Source: Brucella cytisi
GTDB lineage: Bacteria; Pseudomonadota; Alphaproteobacteria; Rhizobiales; Rhizobiaceae
Direction of reading: 5' to 3'
Assembly: GCA_012103075.1 (NCBI GenBank)
Contig: JAAVLQ010000001.1
Coordinates: 124,001 to 188,000, forward strand
Length of the DNA stretch: 64,000 nucleotides
Part shown: piece after piece, positions 1 to 12,832 of the stretch
Position numbering within the stretch: the first letter of the stretch is position 1
Layout of the letters: each line of letters starts with the position of its first letter
Program-made: the position numbers and the translations under genes
The notes under the pieces: model-generated
The model's database searches: none
What the model was told of the DNA's origin: nothing
Seen by the model: only the letters and a program-made list of their open reading frames with translations

Positions 1-320
1 CGCTTGGCGCCAATGGCTGGCAGACGTTCCGCTATGTGACGCTGCCCAATATCAAATGGGGGCTGCTTTACGGTGTGCTGCTCTGCAATGCCCGTGCAAT
101 GGGCGAGTTCGGCGCTGTTTCCGTTGTCTCTGGACATATTCGCGGTCTCACCAATACGATGCCGCTGCATGTGGAAATTCTCTACAACGAATATAACTTC
201 GTCGGTGCATTTGCGGTGGCATCGTTGCTGGCTTTCCCGGCGTTGTTGACGCTTGCGATCAAGACGGCGCTGGAACTGCGCTATGGCGATGAACTGGCTG
301 GCAGTGGAAACGGGCACTGA
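1..320 (+). CDS. cysW: Sulfate ABC transporter permease CysW, C-terminal part
   Basis: The gene enters from the left edge; the first full codon is at position 3 and the stop is at 318-320. The visible ~105 residues contain the permease EAA-loop region ([15 protein letters not shown] near the start, then [15 protein letters not shown]) and a final membrane span ([17 protein letters not shown]). The GEFGAVSV stretch is typical of CysW/CysT permeases for sulfate/thiosulfate uptake across the inner membrane. CysA follows 76 bp downstream on the same strand, which supports the assignment. No frame break is visible in this part. Confidence 0.88.
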   Translation, partial: LGANGWQTFRYVTLPNIKWGLLYGVLLCNARAMGEFGAVSVVSGHIRGLTNTMPLHVEILYNEYNFVGAFAVASLLAFPALLTLAIKTALELRYGDELAGSGNGH

Positions 321-396
321 CACCCAAACTGGCAATTAGCCGCTCGGCGGCAGAAATAAAAGCATAGTCCTGCTATGGCAGATGAAAGGATTGGGA

Positions 397-1460
397 ATGG
401 AAGTTCGTGTTGCCGGTGTGCGTAAGGAGTTCGCTCGCTTCCCGGCGTTGCATAATGTCTCGCTGGATATTCGTTCCGGCGAGCTGATCGCTTTGCTGGG
501 GCCTTCCGGTTCGGGCAAGACCACGCTTTTGCGCCTGATTGCCGGGCTGGAAACCCCGACTGAGGGCACGATTTTCTTCGGCGACGAGGACGCCTCGCAG
601 AAGAGCGTTCAGGAGCGCAATGTCGGCTTCGTCTTTCAGCATTATGCGTTGTTCCGTCATATGACGGTGGCGGACAATATCGGCTTCGGCCTGAAGGTGC
701 GTCCAAGCGCGACGCGTCCGTCGAGTGACGATATTCGCAACCGCGCGCTGGAATTGCTCGATCTCGTGCAGCTACAGGGACTGGAGAAGCGCTATCCGGC
801 GCAGCTTTCCGGTGGTCAGCGCCAGCGCGTGGCGCTTGCCCGCGCCATGGCGATTGAACCGAAAGTCCTGCTTCTCGATGAACCGTTTGGCGCGCTTGAT
901 GCGCTGGTGCGCAAGGAACTGCGTCGTTGGCTGCGCGAGATTCACGACAAGACCGGCCATACGACCGTTTTCGTGACCCACGATCAGGACGAGGCGCTGG
1001 AGCTCGCCGACCGCGTGGTGGTGATGAGCCGGGGGCGTATCGAGCAGGTCGGCACGCCCGACGAAGTCTATGACAATCCGAATTCCCCGGCGTCTATGGC
1101 TTCATCGGCGAGTCCAGCACACTTCCGGTGCGGGTCGAAAAGGGCGAGATCTGGCTGGTGGATCGCAATATCGGATTGACGGTCCGGGATGTGGCGGATG
1201 GTGACGCGCAGCTCTTCTTCCGTCCGCACGATGTTGAATTGCTGGACGGTTGCGGCGGCTGTATCGCAGGCACGGTGGTCGCCAGCCGTCGCTCGGGCGG
1301 CAAGCGGCGTGTCGAACTGGAAGTAGGCGGCGCACGCGAGCGGGTGGAGATCGAAATTCCAGCCGAACATCCAGCCGCGGAAAAGAGTCGCATCGCCTTC
1401 CGACCGCGTTACTGGAAGCTTTTTCCTGCCAGTGAAACTGGTTCCGGAATAGGTTCCTGA
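397..1460 (+). CDS. cysA: Sulfate/thiosulfate ABC transporter ATP-binding protein CysA (one frame break)
   Basis: ATPase that powers sulfate/thiosulfate import with the CysTW permease. Walker A (GPSGSGKTT) is at about residue 38, the signature LSGGQRQR at about 137, and Walker [12 protein letters not shown] just after. A C-terminal TOBE-type regulatory domain follows ([10 protein letters not shown]). I chose the ATG at 397 because AAGGA lies upstream; an in-frame ATG at 382 is less likely. The frame breaks near 1085: one base restored in TCCCCGG (CCT GGC or CCC GGC) rejoins PNSPGVYGF with the C-terminal domain and gives 354 aa, normal for CysA. I regard the break as a sequencing error. Confidence 0.9.
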
Positions 1461-1490
1461 TCGTCACTTTCCGGTGAAGTGAAAGACGAG

Positions 1491-1537
1491 GCCCGGCAGA
1501 TGCGCGGTGATTCCCGCAGACCTGTCGGGCTTTTTCT
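1491..1537 (+). terminator. Probable rho-independent terminator after cysA
   Basis: GCCCGGCAG pairs imperfectly with CTGTCGGGC across a ~26-nt loop that can itself pair. A T run (TTTTT) follows at once, 30 bp after the cysA stop. Confidence 0.6.
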
Positions 1538-1856
1538 CTATTGACGGGCGTGGTGGGGCCGCGCTGAAATTTTCCGGCACGTTACCTGCGGTAGTATTAT
1601 TTTTATTTTCAATATGTTAGGGTTGCAGGGAACGGGGTGTTCCATAACGCAACATTAATGGGCGGAAAGAATTGTGCGTTGCGATTCAAACGGTTTGAAT
1701 ATCAGCACATTGCGCCGTCGCATTTTGGCCAAATGCGGTCGACATTCAGGGAACCGATCACGGATACTGCCGTTTCCCTGAAATGAAAATTCGGAATAAT
1801 GTCAGTATCCACCCGCCGCAGATAACTCATTTCCTTCGGAAAGGCTGTTAAGGCAG
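1538..1856. other. Intergenic region between cysA and cgs
   Basis: About 320 bp with no convincing ORF. It holds an AT-rich patch around 1595-1620 that could be the cgs promoter. I see no repeat or recognised operator. Confidence 0.5.
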
Positions 1857-4800
1857 ATGCCGGAATTGTCTTCTTCGCTCTCCAATTCAACCTCTACCGA
1901 GAATAAATCGCCGATGCAGAAACCTTCGATGGAACCCAAATCCAGCGAGCCCGATGCATCGGGCCGGATTCCCGCCCGAACAACCATCCCCATCAGGGCC
2001 TTGTACAAAACCGAGGAAGAGCTTGGCGCGCTTGCCGCTGCCGTGGCGCGGGGTGAAGACATTCCGCTGCCGGGCTATATCGCCTTCCCGTTCGATCAGC
2101 GCCTTTCCGAAAACGGCAAGCTGATTCTGCATGCCTATCGCGCCTCTGATGCCGCATCGCGTGCGGGTGAAACCATCACGCCAGCCGCGCAATGGCTGCT
2201 CGACAATCACTACCAGATCGACAAGAACGTGCAGCAGGCCCGCCGCGACCTGCCACGCCGCTTCATCCGTCAGCTGCCGCTCTACAAGGCGCCGGTTGAG
2301 AAATATGAAGGCATGCCGCGCATTTTCGCGCTGGCCCGGCTTTATGTCGCCCATACGGACAGCAATTTCTCGCTGAAGACGCTGACGGCCATCGTCAAGG
2401 GTTTCCAGACTGTCGAGCCCCTGAAGATTGGTGAATTGTGGGCGCTGCCTTCTGCGGTGCGCTATTTCCTGATCGAGAATGCACGCCGTCTGGCGCTGCG
2501 CGTCGATCGCGCGCGCATCATGCGCAATCTCGCCAATACGGCCGCCGACCGCATCGTGGTCGCCACCGACGGTGCCGAACTGGATTCGGTTCTGGCGCAA
2601 TATGCCGATGCCGCCCGCGACAGCACTTTCGCGACCCATCTTCTTTATCGCCTGCGTTCCTCCTCGACGGACACCACGGCTGCTGCCAGCTGGCTGGAAC
2701 GGATTCTGGAGCAGGAAGGCAGCAATCCGGAAGACGCCATCGTTGAGGAACATGCCCGCCAGTCTACTGGCGGCGTCACGATGGGCAATGTCATCCGCAG
2801 CCTGAAATCCATCGATGACGTGGACTGGGAGACACGGTTCGAAACCGTCAACGAGGTTGATGCGATCCTGCGTGACCACAGCGATTTCGAACTTCTGGAT
2901 TTCCGTTCCCGCAATGCCTATCGCGTGACCATCGAAAAGCTCGCCCGCTATTCGGACATGAGCGAAATCGACATCACATGGGCTGCGCTGAAACTGGCCG
3001 AAGACGGACATCGTGCGGAAAAGGCCGGTCATCCGGAAGCCGAGGGCAAGGGCGCAATCGCCTATTACCTGTCCGGCGAAGGGCGCAAGGAGCTGGAAAA
3101 GGTCTGTGGCTACAAGGCGCCATTCGGCGTCAAGGCGCTGCGCTTCTATCGTGGTCTCGGTCTGTGGGGGCTGTTCATCCCGACGGCGATCTTCACGATC
3201 CTGATCCTTCTGCTCGTCAATTACTGCATGATCCGCGCCGGTCTTTCGACTGATCTGCGCACGCTGTTCACGCTTCTGGCGATTTTCCCGGCAATGGACG
3301 CGTCCTATTCGCTGTTCAATGCGCTGGTGCCGTGGTTTGTCCAGCCGACGCGGCTCATCGGTTTCGAATATAAGGAAGGCTTGCCGGAGGAGGCGCGCAC
3401 GCTGGTCGCGGTGCCGACCTTCATCACCTCGCGTGATTCCATCGACGAGCAGATTCGCAATCTGGAAGTTCATTATCTCACCAATCCGCGTGGTGAAATC
3501 TACTTTGCGCTGGTCAGTGACTGGACCGATGCGAAGCAGGAAATCACGCCTGCGGATATGGAAATCTATGAATATGCGCGCGAGGAAATCGCCAAGCTCA
3601 ACGAGCATTATACCGGCGACGACCAGCCACGCTTTTTCCTCATGCATCGCCGTCGCCTCTTCAACGAGAAGCAGAATTGCTGGATGGGCTGGGAGCGCAA
3701 GCGCGGCAAGCTGCACGAGCTGAACCTGCTGCTGCGCGGTGATCAGGATACGAGCTTTTTCCCGCCGGACGAACGTTTGCCGAAGGAAATCAAATATGTG
3801 ATGACGCTGGACGCCGACACGCGTCTGACGCCGGAATCCGTCACGCATCTGGCCGGCAAGCTCAGCCATCCTCTGAACCGTCCGATCATCGACGAAAAGA
3901 CCGGCAAGGTCGTGCGCGGTTACGGCATCCTCCAGCCGCGCGTCACGCCCTCGCTCACCACCGGTGACGAGGCGTCGTTCCTGCAGCGCGTCTTCTCGGT
4001 CAATCGCGGTATCGACCCTTATGTCTTCGCCGTGTCCGACACCTATCAGGACCTGCTCGGCGAAGGCACCTTCACCGGCAAGGGACTTTACGACATCGAT
4101 GCCTTCGAGGCAGCGCTGAAGGGCCGCGTGCCTGAGAACACGCTGCTCAGCCACGATCTCACGGAGGGCGGCTATTCTCGTGCGGCTCTGGTCAGCGATG
4201 TCGAAGTGGTCGAGGATTATCCGACCGGCTACAATGTCGACGTATCGCGTCATCATCGCTGGGCGCGTGGCGACTGGCAGCTTCTCCCCGGCTGTTTTCG
4301 ACAAGCCGTGGCGTCAGCCACATCACGCGCTGGAAGATGGTCGACAACCTGCGCCGCTCGCTCAATCCGATCCTGTGGCTGATCGCAGCCGTCGTCGGCT
4401 GGAGCGTGCTGCCAATCGGGCCTGCTGCCGTCTGGCAGGGCTTCCTCATTCTCTCCATGTTCGTTGCGCCGACATTCGGCATTGTGACCAATCTCATTCC
4501 ATCGAACATGGACTATTCGCTGAAAGGTCATGCGCAGTCGGTGCTGACTGACATCGCGCTCGGCACGGCCGATGTGGCGCTGCGCACCACCTTCATCGCC
4601 CATTCGGCGTTCCTGATGGCGGATGCGATTGTGCGTACCGTCTATCGCCTGTTCGTCTCGCATCGCAATCTTCTGGAATGGCGCACGGCTGCGCAGGCGA
4701 GAACCTCGCCCGATACGCTGCTGTTTTATTTCCAGCTGATGTGGCCGGCCATAGCCATTGCGGGTCTGGCGATCTTCATCCCGCTTGCTGCCCAAAGTCA

Positions 4801-7800
4801 TGCGGCAATGATCGCAGCGCCGTTTGCCGTCATCTGGTTTGCCTCACCGCTGATTGCATGGCTGGTCAGCCGTTCGGCGAAGCCGCAGGACACGCTGGAA
4901 GTGCTTTCTTCCGACAAGTCGGACCTGCGCCGCTATGCACGCAGGACCGGCGTTATTTCGCCGAGTTCGCAAACGAGGAAAACCACCATCTGCCGCCGGA
5001 CAACTTCCGGGAAGATCCGGCGCCGATTGTCGCGCAGCGCACGTCGCCGACCAATATCGGCGTCTATCTCCTGTCCGTCGTCGCCGCGCGCGATTTCGGC
5101 TGGATCGGCTTCGGTGAAACGCTGGACCGCGTTCAAGCCACTGTCGATACGCTTGAGAAGATGGAGAAGTATCAGGGCCATCTCTACAACTGGTACGAGA
5201 CCAACACGCTGACGCCGATGCGCCCGCTTTATGTCTCTGCGGTGGATAGCGGCAACCTTGCCGGGCATTTGGTCACGCTGTCGTCGGCGCTGGAAGAATG
5301 GGCGGAAGCACCGTCCGTCTACATGCAGGGCGACCTCGACGGTATTCTTGATGTTAACGACATCCTTGAAGAGACAATCGCGAAAATCCCGGATGATCGC
5401 CGGATTCTGCGTCCGCTGCGCCGCCGCCCGGAAGAGCGGATTGCCAATTTCCGCCGCGCCGTGATTTCCATCAAGGATGAGCCGGAAACGGCCTCCTTCC
5501 GCACCATCAACCTGTCGCTGTTTGCAACCGACATCGTTCGCTTGATGGACGAACTCGATGGCGAAATCGAAACCCCGGCAAGTGCTGAAGCCGTGGAATG
5601 GGCGCGCATTCTCGTCGATACCTGCAAGGCGCATACCGAGGATTCCATCGGCGAGCACGATACGGACGCGCTGCGTGAGCGTTTGCGCTATCTTGCTACC
5701 CGTTCGCGCCAGCTCGCATTCGACATGCAGTTCGGTTTCCTTGAACGGAAGGAACGCCGCCTTCTCTCCATCGGTTTCCGTGTGCAGGAAAACGAACTGG
5801 ACGAAAGCTGCTACGATCTTCTGGCGTCCGAAGCGCGTCTGGCGAGCCTGTTCGCCATCGCCAAGGGCGACGTTCCGGTCGAACATTGGTTCAAGCTTGG
5901 CCGTCTTCTGGTGCCGGTGGGCTGGAAGGGCGCTCTGCTCTCTGGTCCGGCTCGATGTTCGAATATCTGATGCCGCCGCTGGTCATGTCCGAGCCGCTCG
6001 GTTCGCTGCTTGACCAGACCAACAAGCTCGTGGTGCAGCGCCAGATCGATTATGCGACCTCGCGCGGTCTGCCATGGGGTATTTCGGAAGCGGCGTTCAA
6101 TGCGCGGATGCGCATATGAACTACCAGTATTCCAATTTCGGCGTGCCCAATCTGGGCCTGCAGCGCGGCCTGTCGCGCAATGCGGTCATCGCGCCCTATG
6201 CGAGCCTGCTCGCCGCGCAGTATCAGCCTGCTGCTGCTGTCGCGAACCTGAAGCGCCTTGCCAAGCTTGGCGCGCTCGGACGCTATGGCTTCCACGATTC
6301 GGTGGACTTCACGCCGTCACGTGTTCGCGAAGGCGAACTCTGCGCCGTGGTGAAGAACTACTACGCCCATCACCATGGCATGGCGATCATCGCGGTCAAC
6401 AACGTGATCTTTGAAGGCCGGATGCGTGAGCGTTTCCACTCCGATCCGGTGATCGAGGCTGCCGAACTGCTCCTGCAGGAAAAGGCACCCCGCGAAATCC
6501 CGATGATCTACGCCAAGACGGAAAATCCGATGCGCGTGGATTCGGGTGGCTTCGACGATGCGCCGATGCGGATTGTCGACAAGCCGTTCAAGGCGCCGCG
6601 CACCACGCATATGATGTCGAACGGACAATATGCGCTGATGGTGACAGCAAACGGTTCGGGCTACAGCCGCTGGCACAATTGGGACATTACCCGCTTCCAC
6701 GCCGATGCGTCGGAAGACCTTCAGGGCACGTTCCTGTTCCTGCGCGACATGGAAAGCGGATACTGGTGGTCGGCAACCGGCGAACCGGTCCGCAACCCGG
6801 AAGAGGAAACCAAGACGGTCTTCACCGAAGACAAGGCGGAATTCTACAAGACCGCCGGTGACATCAAGACCGTCATGGAAGTGATCGTGTCGTCGGAATC
6901 GGACGGCGAAGGCCGCAGGCTCGACATCATCAACACGTCTGCCCGCGACCGCATGATCGAGGTCACCTCCTATGCGGAACTGGTGCTGACCGACAGCGAC
7001 AGCGATGCCGCCCATCCGGCCTTTGCCAAGATGTTCGTGGAGACCGAAATCTCTGATAACGGTTCGACCATCTATGCCAAGCGCCGCAAGCGCGCGCCGT
7101 CCGATCCGGACATCCACGTCGCGCATTTCGTGACCGATCTTTCCGGCTCGATCCGCGAAACGGAAGTCGAAACCGACCGCCGTGCCTTTGTCGGTCGTGG
7201 CCGCAGCTTGCGTGATGCGGCTGCCTTCGATCAGGGTGCCAAGTTCAACGGCAGCCGGGGTTGCGTGCTCGACCCGATCGCTTCGGTGCGTACACGTGTC
7301 CGCGTTCCGGCGCATAAAAGGTGAGCCTCGTTTTCTGGACCTTCGCAGGCGGCAGCCGAGATGCGGTAGAACATGCCGTGGCGCTGCATCGGCATCCGGA
7401 AACCTTCGCCCGCGAATATTCGCTGTCGTGGACCAGCTCGCAGGTGCAGCTCTACCATATCGGTATCAAGCCTGCCGAAGCTGCCGATTATCAGAAGGTC
7501 GCCGCCTATCTGCTCTATCCGGAGCGGACCCTGCGTCAGCCACCGGAAACCATCGCCAGCGGCCTCGGCAAGCAGTCCGACCTTTGGCCGATGTCGATTT
7601 CGGGCGACTACCCAATCTTTTGCGCTGCGCATCGACAACGAAGCCGATCTCGATGTGTTGCGCGGCGTGCTGCGGGCGCAGGAATACTGGCGCTCGAAGG
7701 GCCTCACCGTCGATGTGGTGGCGGTTAACGAGCGTGCCTTCTCGTATGCGCAGGATACGCAGCGTGCCATCGACTGGATCGTGGAAGGTTTCCGCGCCCG

Positions 7801-10514
7801 CGGCGGCGGTCAACCGCACATCTTCGCGGTGCGCCGCGACCAGATGAGCGACGAGAGCTACAATACGCTGCTCGCCTCGGCACGTATCGTGATGCACGCA
7901 CAGAACGGGTCGCTGGCCGAGCAGTTGCGCCGCAGCGAGGAAATCACCGTCGATCTGGCGGCGCGCGATGCCAAGACTGCCCTTGGCGGTCAGGCTTCGG
8001 CTCAGATGTCGGCTCAGGGGCTCGGCGCTGCGGGTCTTGCGCCTGTCGCCATCGAACGCGGGACGGAAGAACGCCGTCCCGTGGTCAAGCCTGTAGTAAA
8101 CCGTCCGCCGTCCGGGGACGATCTCCGTTTCTGGAATGGTTATGGTGGTTTTGCCGAGGATGGCAGCTATGTGGTGCGCATCAACAACCGGACCAACACG
8201 CCGCATCCCCGGATCAATGTGATCGCCAATCCGAATTTCGGGTTCCATGTCTCGGCGGAAGGTTCGGCCTTCACGGGCAGGCAACAGCCGCGATTATCAG
8301 CTCACCCCATGGGCGAACGATCCGGTCACCAACCGTCCGGGCGAGGCGATCTATATCCTTGACCGTGAAACGGGCCGCACCTTTGCGCCAACGGCAAGCG
8401 TGCTGCGCGATGAGGCCGTGACCTATGAAGCGCGTCATGGCCACGGCTATTCGAGCTTTGGGGCACAGCATGGCGAATTGGCACTCGACCTCACCCACAT
8501 CGTGAATGCGGACAAGCCGGTGCGTCTGTCTCGTCTGACGATCACCAACAACGGGCGTTCCACGCGCAAGCTGCGCGTCTATGGCTATGTGGAATGGGTG
8601 CTGGGCAATGCCCGCTCCAAGAACGTGCCTTTCATTGTACCTTCGCAGGACGAGGAATTGGGCGCACTCTTTGCGGGCAATCCGTATCATCCGGACAAGT
8701 CCGGGCAGATCGCCTTCTTTGCGGCAACCGAAAAGCCGCAATCCGTCACTGCCGACCGCAGCGAGTTCATCGGCACCACCGGTTCGGTGGACAAGCCGGA
8801 AGTCGTGCTGGCTGGCAAGGCGCTTTCGGGTACGGTCGAGGCTGGCCGTGACCCCTGTGCTGCGCTCGCCCTCGATATCGAAGTCGGACCGGGCGAAGCG
8901 CGAGAGATCGTCTTCCTGCTCGGCAATGCGGCCGATCAGAGACAGGCGAAGGCGCTGATCGCTGAAACCCGCAAGGTGTCGTTCGGTGACAAGCTTGCTG
9001 CTGCCAAGCGCCTGTGGGAAAGCCTGTTCGACCGCGTTCAGGTGAAAACGCCAGACCCGGCTTTCGACCTTCTGGTCAATGGCTGGCTGCCCTATCAGGC
9101 GATTGCCTGCCGTATATGGGCCCGCGCTGCCTTCTATCAGGCAAGTGGTGCGTTCGGCTTCCGTGATCAGTTGCAGGACACGCTGTCGCTGCTTCTGATA
9201 GATCCGACCCTTGCCCGCGCGCAGATCCTCAATGCCGCATCACGCCAGTTCCCGGAAGGCGATGTCCAGCATTGGTGGCTGCCAGCGACCGGGGCGGGCG
9301 TCCGCACGCTGATCTCGGACGATGTTGTCTGGCTCGGCTATGGCGCTTCGCTTTATGTCGAGACGACGGGCGACCGCTCGATCCTCGATGAAAAGCTGCC
9401 GTTCCTCGAAGGGCGCAAGCTGGAGGAGGGAGAACACGATGCCTTCTATCAGCCGGAAATCTCCGAGCAGACGGCAAGCCTCTATGAGCATTGCGCCCCG
9501 GCACTCGACCTTGCTGTGGAACGCACCGGCAAGCACGGCCTGCCGCTGATCCTTGGCGGCGACTGGAACGACGGCATGAATCTCGTCGGCGTGAAGGGAG
9601 AGGGCGAGAGCGTTTGGCTCGGCTGGTTCCTCGCCTATACGCTCGGTAAATTCATCCCGATTGCCGAAGGGCGCAAGGACAAGAAGCGTGTCGATATCTG
9701 GAAAGCACATCTGGAAAGCCTGACGGCAGCCCTTGATCGCGATGGCTGGGATGGCCAATGGTATCGCCGTGGTTTCTACGACAACGGCGCACCGCTTGGC
9801 TCGAAGGACAGCGACGAATGCCAGATCGATGCCATCGCGCAGTCGTGGAGCGTGTTGTCCGGCGTTGCCGATCCGAAACGTGCCGAACAGGCGATGGCTT
9901 CGCTCGAAAAGTACCTGCTGGATGACGAGGGTGAATTGCTGCGTCTCTTTACGCCGCCTTTCGACGTCACCATTCAGGAGCCGGGTTATATCAAGGGCTA
10001 TCCACCGGGCGTTCGTGAGAATGGCGGCCAGTACACCCACGGTGCGACACGGGCCATTCTGGCGCTTGCCCGCATGGGCAAGACGGCCGAGGCGTGGCGT
10101 CTGTTCTCGCTTATCAGCCCGGTCAGCCATGGTCGCAACCCGGATATCTACCGCGTCGAGCCTTATGTGATTGCAGCCGACATCTATTCTGTCGAGCCGC
10201 GTCGCGGGCAGGGTGGCTGGACACGGTACACCGGTTCCGCCGGCTGGTTCTACCGCGTTGCGACGGAGGGTATCCTTGGCGTCACAAAACGCGGCGACCG
10301 CCTGCATCTCGACCCGGCCTTGCCACCGGAATGGGAAGGCTATGAAGCGGAACTTCGCTTCGGCGAAGCGCTCTACCGTGTGAAGGTCGTGGCCGGTGCT
10401 AAAGACAAGGTGGTCAAGCTCAACGGTCGCAAGGTTGGCAAGCCGGAAGAGGGTGTGCCGATCAAGCCGGACGGAGAACACGAAATCGTTGTAGAGCTTC
10501 CCAAACAGAAGTGA
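1857..10514 (+). CDS. cgs: Cyclic beta-1,2-glucan synthase (seven frame breaks)
   Basis: Giant inner-membrane enzyme of the GT84/GH94 type that makes cyclic beta-1,2-glucan from UDP-glucose by initiation, elongation, cyclisation and phosphorolytic length control. After a soluble N-terminal region come membrane spans near residues 430-490. The glycosyltransferase core follows ([12 protein letters not shown], the acidic LDADTRL motif, and RWARGDWQ). More spans lie around 4350-4900. The C-terminal half carries glycoside-phosphorylase modules ([20 protein letters not shown] near 9560). Frame breaks lie near 4290, 4953, 5950, 6113, 7317, 7617 and 8276; four restore CCTGG at Trp codons (P-W, T-W, S-W, T-W). 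The repaired protein is about 2,887 aa, the usual size. The ATG at 1857 is the first in frame; a later start is possible. Confidence 0.93.
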
Positions 10515-10522
10515 ACCGATTA

Positions 10523-10548
10523 AAAAGGCGGGTGAAAACCCGCCTTTT
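10523..10548 (+). terminator. Rho-independent terminator after cgs
   Basis: A perfect 11-bp stem (AAAAGGCGGGT / ACCCGCCTTTT) with a GAAA tetraloop begins 8 bp after the cgs stop. The right arm ends in four T. Confidence 0.88.
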
Positions 10549-10614
10549 GCACGACTCGGCGAAGTAAAGCCGGATGTTTGTGCTATCGGAAACATGCTTT
10601 TTCTGGAGGCCGTC

Positions 10615-11918
10615 ATGGCCAAGACTGATATTGCGCGCCGCGTCTACAATCACGCATGGAAGCTCGATCCCATCGTCCGCAGCCTTCTGGATACGGACTT
10701 CTACAAGCTTCTGATGCTGCAGATGATTTGGGGCCTTTACCCCAAGGTGGACGCAACCTTCTCGCTCATCAACCGCACGACCTCGGTGCGCCTTGCCGAT
10801 GAGATCGATGAGGGCGAATTGCGTGCGCAGCTCGACCACGCCCGCACGCTGCGCTTCTCCAAGAAGGAAATGATCTGGCTGGCGGGTAACAGTTTCTATG
10901 GCCGCAAGCAGATTTTCCAGCCCGAGTTCCTGAACTGGCTGCACGATTTCCAGCTTCCGGAATATGATCTGCGCCGCAAGGACGGCCAGTACGAGCTGCA
11001 TTTCCATGGACCGTGGTCGCACACGACCATGTGGGAAATTCCCGCACTTGCCATCATCAACGAGCTGCGTTCGCGCGCGGCGATGAAGAACCTCGGACCG
11101 TTTTCGCTCGACGTGCTTTATGCGCGCGCCAAGGCGAAGATGTGGAGCAAGGTTGAACGCCTGCGCCAGCTGCCGGGGCTGAAGATTTCCGACTTCGGCA
11201 CGCGCCGCCGCCATTCCTTCCTGTGGCAGCGCTGGTGCGTCGAAGCGCTGAAGGAAGGCATCGGCGATGCCTTCACCGGCACCAGCAATGTGCTTCTGGC
11301 CATGGATACCGATCTTGAAGCACTTGGCACCAATGCGCATGAATTGCCGATGGTGCTGGCAGCTCTTGCCGGGAGTGACGAGGAACTGCGCTCAGCCCCT
11401 ATCGCGTGCTGCAGGACTGGAACCGTTACTATGGCGGCAATCTTCTGATCGTTCTGCCCGATGCTTTCGGCACGGCTGCCTTCCTGCGCAATGCGCCGGA
11501 CTGGGTTGCCGACTGGACCGGCTTCCGCCCCGACAGTGCCCCGCCCATCGAAGGCGGCGAGCGCATCATCGAATGGTGGAAGTCACGTGGCAAGGACCCG
11601 CGTGAAAAGCTGCTGATCTTTTCCGACGCGCTCGATGTGGACACGATCGAGGAGACTTACCGTCACTTCGAAGGGCATGTGCGCATGAGCTTCGGCTGGG
11701 GCACCAATCTCACAAATGATTTTGCAGGCTGTGCCCCGAAGGAAATCGAAGGGCTGAACGCGATTTCGCTCGTCTGCAAGGTGACCGATGCCAACGGCCA
11801 TCCGGCGGTCAAGCTTTCCGACAATCCGCAAAAGGCGACCGGAGACCCGAAGGAAGTGGCGCGTTATCTCAAGTTCTTCGGAAATGAGGAGCGGGTGGAG
11901 CAGCTCGTCCGCGTGTGA
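10615..11918 (+). CDS. pncB: Nicotinate phosphoribosyltransferase (one frame break)
   Basis: NAD salvage enzyme that converts nicotinate and PRPP to nicotinate mononucleotide. Family landmarks are the N-terminal [13 protein letters not shown], the [12 protein letters not shown] block, and the C-terminal [12 protein letters not shown] chose the ATG at 10615 because GGAGG sits 6 bp upstream; the ATG at 10594 lacks this. The frame breaks near 11397 in a C run (GCCCCT for GCCCCCT), between LRSAPY and RVLQDW. Repair gives 434 aa, the usual length. It follows cgs but is separated from it by a strong terminator. Confidence 0.92.
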
Positions 11919-11935
11919 CGAGCTGCAACGAATAA

Positions 11936-12767
11936 CTATTCCATCAACCGTGCGGTGCCGGAAACGCGGATAGAGCCGCCGCGCTCATTGCCGATCTGGG
12001 CGCGCAGATGTGACGGACTGCCCATATCCTCGCCCTGAAAGACTTCGATCTCGCCGCCATGCGGCCAGCCGCTATCACGCAGATAGGCGGCAAAGGCCGC
12101 GTGTGGCCGCGCCAGTCGCCGGGTCTTCATAAACTCCGCCGGAGGCAAACGGGTTGCGGCTGTGGAAGCGCTTCGGCGTCTCGGAATAGATGAGCAGGAT
12201 CGTCGTCCAGCCTTGCCGCTTCATCAGGATGCGCCCGCGCACCATGTCGTAATGCATCGAAGCCAGCTTTTCGCGTGAACGAAGCGGAAGCACGATATGG
12301 TCCGCCCCGGCATGGATCAGGGCGGGTGCCAGACCGGGTGCCAGATCATCTTGTTCGAAACTGAATAGTGCCAGCGCCTGTTCCACTTCCGCATCATTGG
12401 CGGCACGCTGGCGCGTCGGTGGCGATTGCAGGCTGGCCGCAAACAGCTCGCCTTCCTTGCGGCCTTCGACGCTGATATCGCCATTGTTGAGCTTGAGTGC
12501 GAAACGTCCATCGCCCATGCGCATGGCCAACGCGGCGCCGAGAGCAATGGTAGCGTGACCGCAGAACGGCACTTCCATTTCCGGTGCAAAATAGCGAACG
12601 CGCCAGCTATCGTCCTCCGGCGCAGCAAAGACGGTTTCGGAAAAGCCCACATCCTTTGCGATTTTCTGCATATCTTGCGGGGAGGGGAGGCGATCGGCAA
12701 TCAACACTCCAGCGGGATTGCCGCCCTGATTGCCTTGCGAAAAGGCAGCAATGCGCAACACGTCCAT
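11936..12767 (-). CDS. PhzF-family isomerase-like protein (one frame break)
   Basis: The N-terminus (FSQGNQGGNPAGVL) and the glycine-rich DPATGAAT motif belong to the PhzF / diaminopimelate-epimerase-like fold. Most family members outside phenazine clusters have unknown substrates, and no phenazine genes are nearby, so I assign no pathway. The start at 12767 has GAGGAG at good spacing. The frame breaks near 12112 inside GGCCACACGCGGCC. Rejoining gives about 276 aa ending in SGTARLME. The stop lies 18 bp past the convergent pncB stop. Confidence 0.82.
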
Positions 12768-12832
12768 GGTTTCTCCTCGCCAGTCTGATTCGTGTCCCGC
12801 CCACCCCTATAAAAGGCGTGAAATGTGGCTGG

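Noticed and set aside
1887..4304. Long open frame (805 codons) on the minus strand opposite cgs
   Set aside because: It mirrors the codon bias of cgs, has no recognisable domain, and the plus strand encodes clear glycosyltransferase motifs. It is a shadow frame.
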